A DNA stretch of 64,000 nucleotides from Tharpella sp964457755 (GTDB lineage Bacteria; Desulfobacterota; Anaeroferrophillalia; Anaeroferrophillales; Tharpellaceae): contig CAYWGC010000006.1 in assembly GCA_964457755.1 (NCBI GenBank), positions 1 through 64,000 on the forward strand, in the 5' to 3' direction. Made by a program: the position numbers and the translations under genes. Below, piece after piece: positions 54,595-64,000 of the stretch. Below the pieces are notes generated by a model. It was given only the letters and a program-made list of their open reading frames with translations, did no database searches and had not been told where the DNA came from. Positions within the stretch are counted from its first letter, which is position 1, and the number at the start of each line of letters is the position of its first letter.

Positions 54595-56379
54595 ATGACT
54601 GCTCATAAATATCAAAAAGGGGGTGAATTTCTGCTGGCTACAGGTCCGGCTGATGAAATTTTTACACCCGAGGATTTTACTTCCGAACAGCGCATGATTG
54701 CGAAAACGACGGAAGATTTCGTACGTCAGGAGGTCTGGCCGAAACTTGACAAAATTGAAGTTCAGGAAGAGGGTGTGACTCAGGGCTTGATGTCGCAAAC
54801 TGCCGAACTCGGTCTTTTAATGGCCGATATTCCGCAAGAGTATGGTGGTATGGGGCTTGACAAGGCAAGTTCAGCCTTGATTACTGAGAAGATGGGAATG
54901 GGCGGCTCCTTTTCGGTAACCCATGCGGCTCATACCGGTATCGCAACCCTGCCGATTGTCTTCTATGGTACTAAAGCGCAAAAGGAAAAATATCTGCCAG
55001 GTTTAGCTGAAGGTGAGATTGGGGCCTATTGTCTGACCGAGCCCGGTTCAGGTTCTGATGCTCTAGCCGCCAAAACTTCAGCGATTTTGAGTGAAGATGG
55101 AAAATATTACCTTCTCAATGGTACCAAACAGTTTATTACCAATGCCCAATGGTCAAAAACCTTTATTGTCTTTGCCAAGGTCGCCGGCAAAGAGTTTACC
55201 GCTTTTATAGTCGAGAAAGATATGCCCGGGGTGGCGATTGCCCCCGAAGAGCTTAAGCTTGGTATCAAGGGGTCATCGACAGCGGCCGTGATCTTTGAAG
55301 ATGCTCAGGTGCCGGTTGGAAATCTCCTTGGCGAGATCGGTAAAGGTCACCTGATCGCTTTTAACATTCTCAATATCGGGCGCTATAAGTTAGGTGCCGG
55401 CGTTCTTGGGGCAGCCAAACTGGCGCTTGAGTATGCGGTCAAATACTCTATTGAGAGGAAACAGTTCAAGAAATCTCTGGCCGAGTTTGGTCTCATTCGA
55501 AAAAAATTAGCCGAGATGACGAGCCGGATTTTTGTGGCTGAAAGTCTGGTCTACCGCACTGTCGGCTTGATTGATAATATTTTGGAAGGGTTCAAAGAGA
55601 GTTCCGGTGAGAGCTCGGAAAAGATTCTTAAGGGGATCGAAGAGTATGCTATTGAATGTTCAATCGCCAAGGTTTTTGCCTCCGAAATGACCGATTATGT
55701 GGTTGATGAGAGCCTGCAGATTTTTGGCGGCTATGGTTATAGCCAGGAGTATCCGCTCGAACGCCTCTATCGTGATGCTCGTATTAACCGGATTTTTGAA
55801 GGTACCAGTGAGATTAACCGTCTCCTAATTCCGGGAATGTTGCTGCGTCGGGCGGTGCAGGGTGATCTGCCCCTGATGCGGGTTCTCGAGAATCTCAAAA
55901 ATGAGGTGGCTGAGATCTCGGTTTCAGAAAGTTGTGAAACGACGAAAAGTGGCATCGGGGAGCCGGTTTGGTATCGAGAGAGGCTTGAGGGGGCGCGTAA
56001 GGCGGTCTTGATGGCGGCTGGTTTAGCGGTTGAGAAGCATTTTAAAGATATTGCTGAACGCCAGGAACTTCTGGCACTGCTTGCCGATATGATTATGGAG
56101 TACTATGCTTTAGAGAGTGCTCTGTTACGCCTTGAGAAGGGTTCTTTTTCAAATTCTGATTGGCGCTCTCGGGCACTTTTAAACTATTTTCCAGCCGCTA
56201 TGGAAAGGCTTCGCAGTTGGGGACGGGAGGTTTTGGGTGCGGTGCTCTCTCCCGAACAGTTACCCGGCAAACTTAAAGTTTTTGAAAAATTCTGTCAGCT
56301 TGTCCCGTTTGACACTATTTCACTGCGCGATTTTTTGGCGGAAAAGATCGTTACCTGCGAAGGTTATCCTCGCACATGA
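54595..56379 (+). CDS. fadE: Acyl-CoA dehydrogenase (FadE, VLCAD/ACAD9-like)
   Basis: A 594-residue dehydrogenase, the same length as Bacillus FadE of the fadNAE operon. An N-terminal extension of about 25 residues precedes the three-domain core (about 30-415), with TEPGSGSDALAAKT near 143 and catalytic Glu in NRIFEGTSEINRLLI (about 400). A C-terminal helical domain (about 460-590) is typical of very-long-chain enzymes. AAGGG precedes ATG 54595. With fadN, fadA and the other dehydrogenase it completes the cycle; ETF genes are not in the window. Confidence 0.93.
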   Translation: MTAHKYQKGGEFLLATGPADEIFTPEDFTSEQRMIAKTTEDFVRQEVWPKLDKIEVQEEGVTQGLMSQTAELGLLMADIPQEYGGMGLDKASSALITEKMGMGGSFSVTHAAHTGIATLPIVFYGTKAQKEKYLPGLAEGEIGAYCLTEPGSGSDALAAKTSAILSEDGKYYLLNGTKQFITNAQWSKTFIVFAKVAGKEFTAFIVEKDMPGVAIAPEELKLGIKGSSTAAVIFEDAQVPVGNLLGEIGKGHLIAFNILNIGRYKLGAGVLGAAKLALEYAVKYSIERKQFKKSLAEFGLIRKKLAEMTSRIFVAESLVYRTVGLIDNILEGFKESSGESSEKILKGIEEYAIECSIAKVFASEMTDYVVDESLQIFGGYGYSQEYPLERLYRDARINRIFEGTSEINRLLIPGMLLRRAVQGDLPLMRVLENLKNEVAEISVSESCETTKSGIGEPVWYRERLEGARKAVLMAAGLAVEKHFKDIAERQELLALLADMIMEYYALESALLRLEKGSFSNSDWRSRALLNYFPAAMERLRSWGREVLGAVLSPEQLPGKLKVFEKFCQLVPFDTISLRDFLAEKIVTCEGYPRT

Positions 56380-56386
56380 TTTTAAC

Positions 56387-56415
56387 TTGACAAAGTTGGT
56401 TTTGTTTGTTAGGTT
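56387..56415 (+). promoter_or_regulatory. Possible promoter of desulfoferrodoxin gene
   Basis: TTGACA (56387-56392), 17-nt spacer, TAGGTT (56410-56415), directly behind the fadE stop and about 57 nt before the desulfoferrodoxin start. It would separate that gene from the fad unit. Confidence 0.42.
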
Positions 56416-56471
56416 AGTGAAGTATTCAAGATAAACCAAACAGATAAAATAACTTATTAGTGGAGGAAAAC

Positions 56472-56855
56472 ATGGCTGAAGGACAAAATCTGATCTACAA
56501 ATGTGAACTGTGTGGCGCAATGGTTGAAGTTCTTGATCTTGGGGCTGATGATCTTACCTGTTGTAACGAAGCGATGATTCTGATTGAGGCCGGTACCGTT
56601 GATGCGGCGCGCGAAAAACATGTTCCGGTAATTGAAAAGATTGCCGGCGGGGTTAAGGTTACGGTCGGTAGCGTAGCCCATCCGATGGAAGATAAACACT
56701 ACATTGAGTTTATCGAGATTGTTGCCGATGGTAAGCTCTGTCGTAAGTTTCTGGCCCCAGGTGAAGCTCCGGAAGCCTTTTTCGCGACCGACGCCGCTTC
56801 CGTAACAGCGCGTGAGCACTGCAACCTGCATGGCTTGTGGCAAGCCGAGATATAA
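56472..56855 (+). CDS. dfx: Desulfoferrodoxin (two-iron superoxide reductase)
   Basis: A 127-residue oxygen-defence protein of anaerobes that reduces superoxide to peroxide. The N-terminal desulforedoxin domain has four Cys in YKCELCG and LTCCNEAM (about 9-30). The C-terminal SOR centre has His residues in AREKHVPVIE and GSVAHPMEDKHYIEF, and the Cys/His pair in EHCNLHGLW. Both iron sites look intact, making it class I. ATG 56472 stands 5 nt behind GGAGG; the GTG at 56460 lies in that site. It is followed by a strong terminator. Confidence 0.95.
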   Translation: MAEGQNLIYKCELCGAMVEVLDLGADDLTCCNEAMILIEAGTVDAAREKHVPVIEKIAGGVKVTVGSVAHPMEDKHYIEFIEIVADGKLCRKFLAPGEAPEAFFATDAASVTAREHCNLHGLWQAEI

Positions 56856-56882
56856 TGTAACTTTTTCACAAATTAGAAATTT

Positions 56883-56917
56883 AAAAAAGCCCGGTATTTA
56901 ATAGCCGGGCTTTTTTC
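56883..56917. terminator. Bidirectional rho-independent terminator
   Basis: AAAAAAGCCCGGTAT and its near-perfect complement form a G/C stem flanked by A and T runs. It separates the convergent desulfoferrodoxin and cytochrome genes and can work on both strands. Confidence 0.85.
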
Positions 56918-56946
56918 GTTTTTTGATTAAATTGATAGCCATGATT

Positions 56947-58089
56947 CTAATCATCCTTGGTTGAATGGCAGATAAAGCAGCCATCAGTGCTGCTGCCTTT
57001 ACCGGCTTTAATAGCAGTGTAATCCCAACGTAAAAGATCAGGATAGTCGGTGGCGTGAGCTTTGTGGCAGGAAAGACAGGTGACGAAATCATTGCCCTGG
57101 CCTTGGGCACCCCGGTAGGGTGTGACGACTGAACTCGGAGAGTCGGGAAGAATGTTACGGGAGACTGGAGCATCAACATTGTACACAGTATAGTGGGAAT
57201 ACTCACCGGTATCGGGGATGGCAACGTTGGCCGGATGACGGAACCAGGGAGAGCCGCCTAGATTTCCAGAGTGAAAACCAGTATGACAACGCATACATAG
57301 GTACGCTGTACCTGAGCCGGCCGGCATAACACCTCCCGATATTGCATGTCTCGGATTGTCGGGACCATGACACCAACCGCATACGTCAACCCAAGGACCT
57401 GTCGATTGATGCAGATCTTTCTTGTATTCGTTATGATGAGTGCTGTTACGGTTCTCCCAGTCACTGACTTCAAGTCCTTCTACCCCAAGCAGAAAGCGGA
57501 AGCTGTTCCCCACAGTATCTCCTGCAGGTTTATCATTACTGCTAGCATGATGGGCTCCCTGCATGCTGGCGATAGGATCTGCAACATGGGTATTGCCGTG
57601 ACATCCATATAAGCCGGCGCAGGTAAACCGTGGCGGTAATGTATCCGGATGACGGATACCTGCACCGGAATTCTTAAAAGGGCCTCCCGGGGGATAGAGA
57701 TGGATCGGATCCTGTGCACAAAGATCAATCACGTTATGACCTTTTGTCGGCGATGCACCACTGCCTTTAGTACCATTTATATAGGCGAAGTTTCCCGCAG
57801 CAAGATCGGTTGAGTCTGTATGTATCACCTGGGGGGTTAGGTTTCCTGAGGAGTCGATAGTGTTAGACATGCCTCCTTGAGCATGGCAACCGGCACAACT
57901 ATTGGTTCTGAGTAGGTGTTGATTGGGTACTTCGGAATCATCATAGGTCATAGCCGCGCCATTTTGTGAATTGTGCATGGTATGGCAATTTGCGCAGGGT
58001 CCCTTAACTTTGGCTGCTACCAGGGTTGGCAGGAGTATAAGTAATACAAGGAGTGTCTTTAAAAAAGGAGCTTTAAATATATCACACAC
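56947..58089 (-). CDS. Exported multihaem cytochrome c
   Basis: A 380-residue periplasmic or surface electron carrier with a signal peptide (about 1-26, cut near VAA). Six CXXCH haem sites are present: CANCH, CAGCH, CGWCH, CMRCH, CLSCH and CFICH. A seventh candidate, CAGLYGCH, is a CX5CH form and may or may not carry haem. Many other His residues could be distal ligands. Start is GTG 58089 with AGGGA 5-6 nt upstream. No partner reductase is adjacent; convergent with desulfoferrodoxin. Confidence 0.9.
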   Translation of the reverse strand: MCDIFKAPFLKTLLVLLILLPTLVAAKVKGPCANCHTMHNSQNGAAMTYDDSEVPNQHLLRTNSCAGCHAQGGMSNTIDSSGNLTPQVIHTDSTDLAAGNFAYINGTKGSGASPTKGHNVIDLCAQDPIHLYPPGGPFKNSGAGIRHPDTLPPRFTCAGLYGCHGNTHVADPIASMQGAHHASSNDKPAGDTVGNSFRFLLGVEGLEVSDWENRNSTHHNEYKKDLHQSTGPWVDVCGWCHGPDNPRHAISGGVMPAGSGTAYLCMRCHTGFHSGNLGGSPWFRHPANVAIPDTGEYSHYTVYNVDAPVSRNILPDSPSSVVTPYRGAQGQGNDFVTCLSCHKAHATDYPDLLRWDYTAIKAGKGSSTDGCFICHSTKDD

Positions 58090-58552
58090 GCTAATCCCTG
58101 CAGCCAGAGTTAAATAGCCCGTATTTGAGTGGTATGCTCATAGTACCTGATAAAATCAGTAAGGTAAATTGTTTTTTAAGTTTTTCGCATATTGTTTACC
58201 TTAAGTGAAATAAAATACAATAGTCAAGAAGTCGCAGATTGCTATAGATTGGTAGGTTGTCACCATATTAAAAGATTATTGAGTGCGGCGTTTTGGGCAC
58301 ATTCGTCTGACTTGGAAAATAAAGAAGCCCGGCCATTAACAATGGCCGGGCTTCTTTATGGAATGGTTTCATGGGTATAGTGGAGTTCTTGTTACTGGAT
58401 TTCGCAAAAAAGGGCGCTGACTCAGTTTTGACTATCTTCTCTACTAGAGAAGGCGGCTTTGTCAAAAAGAGTACATTTTAGAGCTGTTTTACTCAATCTT
58501 GATCAGGGTTATTTATCTGCAATGAATTGGATTTTTCAATTATGGGTGCAGC
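58090..58552. other. Intergenic region between the sensor kinase and cytochrome genes
   Basis: These 463 bases have no supportable gene; a 62-codon plus-strand ORF at 58192-58380 runs straight through the hairpin and is not protein-like. The stretch should contain the cytochrome promoter near its left end and the kinase terminator at 58321-58357. Confidence 0.55.
58321..58357 (-). terminator. Strong hairpin downstream of the sensor kinase gene
   Basis: Perfect 17-bp arms (AAAGAAGCCCGGCCATT and its complement) with a 3-nt loop. It is placed about 200 nt behind the kinase stop on the minus strand and ends in CTTCTTTATT, so it probably terminates that operon. Confidence 0.65.
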
Positions 58553-60162
<1,610 letters not shown>

Positions 60163-60166
<4 letters not shown>

Positions 60167-61026
60167 AATTTCGGTCTTTCCTCAACTATCAGATGACCCA
60201 GTTCAGAAAGCGTTAAGCGTCCTTCATGAGAAAACAGGTATTCGATAAACTGTCGCGCTGCAGGTGAGAGGGAAGGGCCGATAATCAGTCTATGTGTAAT
60301 AAAGTAACGATATTTGCCCAGGGTCAGGTTGTCTACAGTCGGCTCTACCCCCTCCAGCGATAACGGTTTGATGGGTCTCTTTTCGGAGAGATACTGGGCC
60401 AGGGTGGTGGTTCCCAAAGCTCCTGGAATTCTCTCGATATGATCCAGGGTTTCTTGGTCGGTAACCGTATAAATCATGCCCTTGCGCGATAAGGCAACCT
60501 CCATGGCACGTTTCATTTTATGAGATATAGCTTTCATTAAAACCGTATCTTTCTCTTTTTCCGAGCGCAGGATTAGCCGGATCGGCTGTCCACAGGGCCA
60601 GTTTGCGGTAAAGCCGGAGTATATTTCGACAAGTTCCGGGAGTGAAAGGTCGATGGGGCAATCAGTCGTTAATGAGGTGGCAAAGAAGAAAGGCGTCCTC
60701 GAATATATCAGAGCTTTACCCCCTTGCTCCTTCTCTTTAGGAGTTAGGGCTCTGGTACTGAGACCAATATCAAGGGCCTTATGCAAGACGGCCTTAATGC
60801 CGCCACCGCTGCCCAGGCTTGGTAGAACCACGACGTTATTCCCTGGATAATTTTTTTGAAAGCCTGCGGCAAGCAGTTTCATAGAGCCCAGGGCTGAGCC
60901 GGTTCCCCCGATCTTGATTGTTTGACACTCTGCGGGCAAGGGCAAGCTGAGTGCAAAAAAAAGGAGGTTGAAAAAGAGGGCGTTTATCATGAGTCGACGA
61001 CTGGGCCGGGAAGTTAATTCAATCAT
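60163..61026 (-). CDS. Periplasmic phosphate/oxyanion-type substrate-binding protein (PstS-like)
   Basis: A 287-residue exported binding protein. After a signal peptide (about 1-33, ending AEC), the type-2 PBP fold starts IKIGGTGSALGSMKLLAAGF. The ligand loop LPSLGSGGGIKAV (around residue 60) and DIGLSTRALTPKE resemble those of PstS-like phosphate or molybdate-binding proteins. There is no pstCAB nearby; the gene overlaps the sensor kinase start instead, suggesting sensing rather than uptake. The ORF opens further upstream to 61296, but those residues are not signal-like. AGGAG lies 12 nt before ATG 61026; ATG 61038 is immediately at the site, so the start is uncertain. Confidence 0.8.
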
Positions 61027-61374
61027 ACTAAATTCCATCTCCTTTTTTTTATTATCGCATCCTTTATAAAAAGGGGGCGATCGTAAGTGATGCAAAAGTA
61101 ACAACATAAAGCAAGCATAAACAATTATATTAAAATAATATTTTTGTAAAGTGCTAAAGATAAAAATTGCACAAACAGGTGGGATGATTGATGAAACGTT
61201 CTTCGTTAGATTGTGCGGGTGGAGCGAACCACAATCTAAACCGTTTGAACTATTTCGTAAAACTGAAGCATTTATATCAATCCTGGATGGATGCACGATT
61301 TTCCCCTTGACATTGATTGGTCATTTGGTTATATTGCCAAATATAATAACATCAAGGTTGGGGCTTGAGTAGTA
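61027..61374. other. Divergent intergenic region upstream of the permease operon
   Basis: No gene is supported in these 348 bases. The right end carries a clear promoter with an overlapping inverted repeat (61307-61342). The left end should hold the promoter of the binding protein-kinase unit. Confidence 0.5.
61307..61342 (+). promoter_or_regulatory. Promoter with operator over the -10 box
   Basis: TTGACA (61307-61312), a 17-nt spacer and TATATT (61330-61335) form a near-consensus promoter. The inverted repeat ATTTGG-N8-CCAAAT (61323-61328 / 61337-61342) straddles the -10 box, the position expected for a repressor site. The operon's regulator is not in the window; an ArsR-type metal sensor is a guess from gene content. 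Confidence 0.6.
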
Positions 61375-62670
61375 ATGAAGATAAAAGTTGAGTGGCGCAG
61401 TTTCAGTGTGATTATCGCGGTATTTTTGGCCTGTTTCTATTTGCCTGTGGGGGAGGCGCGTTTTGACAACTCCCTTCTCGAAGCCTTTCACCTGGTCAAG
61501 TGGTATGCTCGGGAGCATGTTATTTTATGCTTAGTGCCGGCTTTTTTTATTGCCGGTGCGATCTCTGTTTTTGTCAGCCAGGCTTCAGTTATGAAATACC
61601 TTGGCGCCGGAGCCAACAAGATCCTGGCTTACGGTGTGGCCTCGGTATCCGGAACTATATTGGCGGTCTGTTCTTGTACGGTGCTGCCGCTTTTTGCCGG
61701 AATCTATCGTATGGGGGCAGGTCTGGGGCCGGCCACTGCTTTTCTCTATTCTGGTCCCGCCATCAATGTTTTGTCGATTGTTTTGACCGCCCGAATCTTA
61801 GGCCCTGAGTTGGGCTTAGCGAGAGCCGTGGGAGCCGTGGTTTTTAGCGTCGTAATCGGCCTTTTAATGCATCTGATTTTTCGCCGCGAAGAAAAAGAGA
61901 GAACTCTTAACGCGGTTTCCATGCCTGATGAAGTTAAACGTCCGCTCTGGCAGAATGGTCTCTATTTTGCCGCCATGGTTGGGATTTTGGTGTTTGCCAA
62001 TTGGGGTCGTCCCGAAAGTGCAAGTGGGGTTTGGGCTTTAATTTTCAATCTTAAATGGCAAATCACTGCAATTTGCGCTCTATTTCTGGCTCTCATATTA
62101 ATTATCTGGTTTAAAATGCCCTGGTGGAAAGTTGCCCTGGCGGCGTTACCGGTTACGGGACTCGCTTTTTTCTTCCCCGATACCCCTTTGTTCGCTTTTA
62201 CGGCCGGTTTGCTGGGACTTTCTGTTATAAGTAGTACTGAAACTGGTGAGAATGAAGAGTGGTTTGACTCCTCATGGGGTTTTGCAAAACAGATTTTTCC
62301 CTTACTGTTGATCGGGGTTTTGGTTGCCGGTCTCCTTTTGGGTCGAGTTGGTCATGAAGGTCTGATTCCCTCATCCTGGGTTTCAGGGGCGGTCGGTGGC
62401 AACTCTTTAAGGGCCAACTTTTTTGCCTCTTTCGCCGGTGCCTTCATGTATTTTGCGACCTTAACCGAAGTCCCGATCCTGCAGGGTTTGATCGGTAATG
62501 GCATGGGCAAGGGGCCGGCTTTGGCTCTGCTCTTGGCCGGGCCGGCCTTGAGTCTGCCAAATATGTTGGTTATTCGTAGTGTCCTGGGAACTCTCAAAAC
62601 CGTGGTTTTCGTTCTCCTGGTTATCCTCATGGCCACTATCAGTGGTATGTTGTTTGGTTTTTTCTTTTAA
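61375..62670 (+). CDS. SO_0444/ArsP-like permease (DUF318 family)
   Basis: A 431-residue membrane protein with about ten helices in two homologous halves separated by a soluble loop. The N half contains the family motif VCSCTVLPLFAGIYRMGAG (about 100-118) and GPAINVLSI; the C half contains AGPALSLPNMLVIRS. The CSC pair is thought to handle trivalent arsenicals in ArsP-like members, but some relatives move other solutes. It leads an operon with a thioredoxin-like protein and ArsF/ArsG-like genes, which supports organoarsenical or metalloid efflux. Confidence 0.85.
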   Translation: MKIKVEWRSFSVIIAVFLACFYLPVGEARFDNSLLEAFHLVKWYAREHVILCLVPAFFIAGAISVFVSQASVMKYLGAGANKILAYGVASVSGTILAVCSCTVLPLFAGIYRMGAGLGPATAFLYSGPAINVLSIVLTARILGPELGLARAVGAVVFSVVIGLLMHLIFRREEKERTLNAVSMPDEVKRPLWQNGLYFAAMVGILVFANWGRPESASGVWALIFNLKWQITAICALFLALILIIWFKMPWWKVALAALPVTGLAFFFPDTPLFAFTAGLLGLSVISSTETGENEEWFDSSWGFAKQIFPLLLIGVLVAGLLLGRVGHEGLIPSSWVSGAVGGNSLRANFFASFAGAFMYFATLTEVPILQGLIGNGMGKGPALALLLAGPALSLPNMLVIRSVLGTLKTVVFVLLVILMATISGMLFGFFF

Positions 62671-62708
62671 AAGTGCTATTTAAACAGTAGAATATTAAGG
62701 AGATCTAT

Positions 62709-62939
62709 ATGAAAATTCAAGTCCTTGGCACCGGGTGTCAGAAATGTGAAAAGTTGGCGGAAAACGCCGCGGCGGCAGCGCTTGCGCTGGAGCTCGATTT
62801 TGAACTTGAGAAAATTTCTGACATCAATCAGATTATGGAGTTTGGAGTTATGCTGACCCCGGCCTTAGCGATCGATGGTGCGGTTAAGGTGGTTGGCAAA
62901 GTTCCATCGGCTGATGAAATCAAAGAACTTTTACAGTAA
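62709..62939 (+). CDS. Small thioredoxin-fold protein (redox-active disulfide, ArsE-like position)
   Basis: A 76-residue thioredoxin/glutaredoxin-like protein. The CXXC motif is GTGCQKCEKL (about 8-17), and the cis-Pro region is VMLTPALAIDGAVKV (about 49-63). These small proteins often sit next to DUF318 permeases and probably keep metalloid or thiol groups reduced. In organoarsenical operons the comparable gene is arsE. AAGGAG precedes ATG 62709. The identification with ArsE rests on gene order. Confidence 0.84.
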   Translation: MKIQVLGTGCQKCEKLAENAAAAALALELDFELEKISDINQIMEFGVMLTPALAIDGAVKVVGKVPSADEIKELLQ

Positions 62940-62972
62940 TCGAATTGTATTTATTCAAAATGGAGTATGACA

Positions 62973-63410
62973 ATGTTTAGGAAATCAATTTTAGTTCTGC
63001 TGCTATTCCCAATGATGTTTTCTACAGCGCTATTCCTGGATTCACCTCAATCTCAGGCTGCGGTTTCTCAGAAAAAGACAATTGTCTACTATTTTCATGG
63101 CAATATGCGCTGTCGCACCTGTAATAAAATCGAAGCCTATACGAAAGAGGCCATCACCGCCGGCTTTGCTAAAGAGCTGGCTGCTGGATCTTTAGAAATT
63201 CGGGTTGTCAATACCGACAAGTCTGAAAATGAACATTTTATCAAGGATTTTCAGCTCACCAACCGTTCGGTTGTGTTGGCCTTAAGTCACGAAGATAAGG
63301 TGGAAAAGTGGAAAAATCTTGATCGTATCTGGTTGCTGGTTCGTAAAAAAGAGAATTTTCAATCCTATATTGAAGAAGAAACCCGGACTTTTATCGAAAG
63401 TAAAAAGTAA
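62973..63410 (+). CDS. ArsF-family exported thioredoxin-like protein (nitrophenyl compound nitroreductase subunit family)
   Basis: A 145-residue protein with a signal peptide (about 1-30, ending SQA) and a thioredoxin-like domain. IVYYFHGNMRCRTCNKIEAY carries the CXXC motif near residue 49. It matches the family named ArsF from arsEFG-type operons, in which it is reported to act with ArsE in reduction of nitroaromatic arsenicals. That function is not shown by sequence alone. ATG 62973 is 7 nt behind TGGAG; ATG 62967 also possible. The next gene starts in its stop codon. Confidence 0.8.
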   Translation: MFRKSILVLLLFPMMFSTALFLDSPQSQAAVSQKKTIVYYFHGNMRCRTCNKIEAYTKEAITAGFAKELAAGSLEIRVVNTDKSENEHFIKDFQLTNRSVVLALSHEDKVEKWKNLDRIWLLVRKKENFQSYIEEETRTFIESKK

Positions 63411-64000
63411 TGGATGACTATTTTGCGGCAATCCTGACCGCTTTCTGGCTTGGCATCCTGACCTCAATCAGCCCTTGTCCGATGGCGACTAATATTACTG
63501 CCATATCTTATGTCGGCCGCCGGGTTGCTGATCCGGGCAAAACCCTTCAGGTCGGTTTGCTTTACACTCTGGGCAGAACCGCTGCTTATCTGGTGATCGG
63601 TATTCTCCTGGTCAGCAGTCTGCTCTCAGCCCCCATGCTTTCCCATCTGCTCCAGAAATATATGAATAAATTTCTCGGCCCGATTTTGATTGTGGTCGGT
63701 CTGATATTACTGAATGTTATCAGATTCAACTTAAATGCTGGGGGAATCAGTGAAAAACTCCAGCAACGAGCCCAGCGGATGGGGGTCTGGGGCGGGGCCT
63801 TTCTCGGTATCCTTTTTGCCCTCTCTTTTTGTCCGACTTCAGCCGCCCTTTTTTTCGGAACTTTGCTGCCTCTGGCTGTGCAACAGCAATCCTCTATCGT
63901 GCTGCCGGTAGTTTATGGGATTGCTACAGGATTGCCGGTTTTAATTTTCGCCCTACTGTTGGCTCTGGGGGCCAATCGTATCGGTACTGCCTTTAACCGC
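63410..64000 (+). CDS. ArsG-like / DsbD-CcdA family membrane transporter (partial)
   Basis: The gene runs off the window; 197 codons are visible without a stop. It begins ATG 63410, overlapping the previous stop TAA by one base. The visible part has five or so membrane helices with SISPCPMATN near residue 21 and a matching ALSFCPTSAALFFGTLLP near 142, the paired Cys-Pro motifs of the DsbD/CcdA (TauE-like) superfamily. In this context it fits the ArsG group, proposed to export trivalent aromatic arsenicals. A cytochrome c biogenesis-like thiol transporter is the alternative. Confidence 0.8.
   Translation, partial: MDDYFAAILTAFWLGILTSISPCPMATNITAISYVGRRVADPGKTLQVGLLYTLGRTAAYLVIGILLVSSLLSAPMLSHLLQKYMNKFLGPILIVVGLILLNVIRFNLNAGGISEKLQQRAQRMGVWGGAFLGILFALSFCPTSAALFFGTLLPLAVQQQSSIVLPVVYGIATGLPVLIFALLLALGANRIGTAFNR

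Overview
The window reads as an ordinary, gene-dense chromosome segment from an anaerobic, Gram-negative, Desulfobacterota-like ('deltaproteobacterial') bacterium. This is inferred from gene content, not from a marker gene. Supporting signs are a two-iron desulfoferrodoxin, an exported multihaem cytochrome c, a DsrE-family protein, full RND and MacB-type exporters that imply an outer membrane, and extensive acyl-CoA catabolism. No rRNA, tRNA or CRISPR array was seen.

Layout. 0-1.3 kb: a REP-associated tyrosine transposase gene bracketed by a 26-bp inverted repeat, with REP-like hairpins. 1.3-5 kb: a TetR regulator, a propionyl-CoA-carboxylase-type beta subunit, an unusual acyl-CoA dehydrogenase and the dead tail of an acyl-CoA synthetase gene. 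5-12.2 kb: an HD-GYP protein, two overlapping DUF3857/transglutaminase-like exported proteins, DsrE, a DnaA-box cluster and an M48 protease. 12.3-17.3 kb: an ABC/FtsX/HlyD exporter with two palindromic intergenic elements. 17.4-22.8 kb: a hybrid sensor kinase, a fused oligopeptide-type ABC ATPase, an MFS transporter and a wrecked P-type ATPase gene. 22.9-30.1 kb: a cluster of exported proteases. 30.4-34.5 kb: typA and tex. 34.7-41.1 kb: a TetR-controlled RND efflux operon. 41.3-45.4 kb: an iron-sulfur flavoprotein, a BtuF-CbiZ fusion, ogt and a zinc-ribbon protein. 45.5-56.4 kb: a fatty-acid degradation regulon. 56.4-61 kb: desulfoferrodoxin, multihaem cytochrome, and a binding protein with a sensor kinase. 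61.3-64 kb: an operon resembling organoarsenical resistance genes, cut by the window end.

The most unusual region is 22.9-30.1 kb. Three unrelated, signal-peptide-bearing proteases sit side by side: a gingipain-like C25, a caspase-like C14 and a subtilisin-like S8. All carry the same short C-terminal motif, W-Q-x-[IV]-[IV]-[DE], after a low-complexity linker. Directly upstream of the C25 gene is a free-standing copy of its propeptide domain with no catalytic domain. This suggests a co-evolved secreted proteolytic system with a shared tail signal and possibly a trans-acting propeptide inhibitor or chaperone. That function is inference; the motif and the paralogy can be read directly.

The fatty-acid region is a coherent regulon. 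Acyl-CoA ligase followed by a FadR-like TetR gene, then fadE/fadN/fadA/fadE-type genes, mirrors the Bacillus lcfA-fadR and fadNAE modules. Both presumed control regions carry 7-N4-7 palindromes of the FadR-box form. Decay is also visible: two pseudogenes, a receiver-domain tail, and REP-like insertions including one between fadN and fadA.
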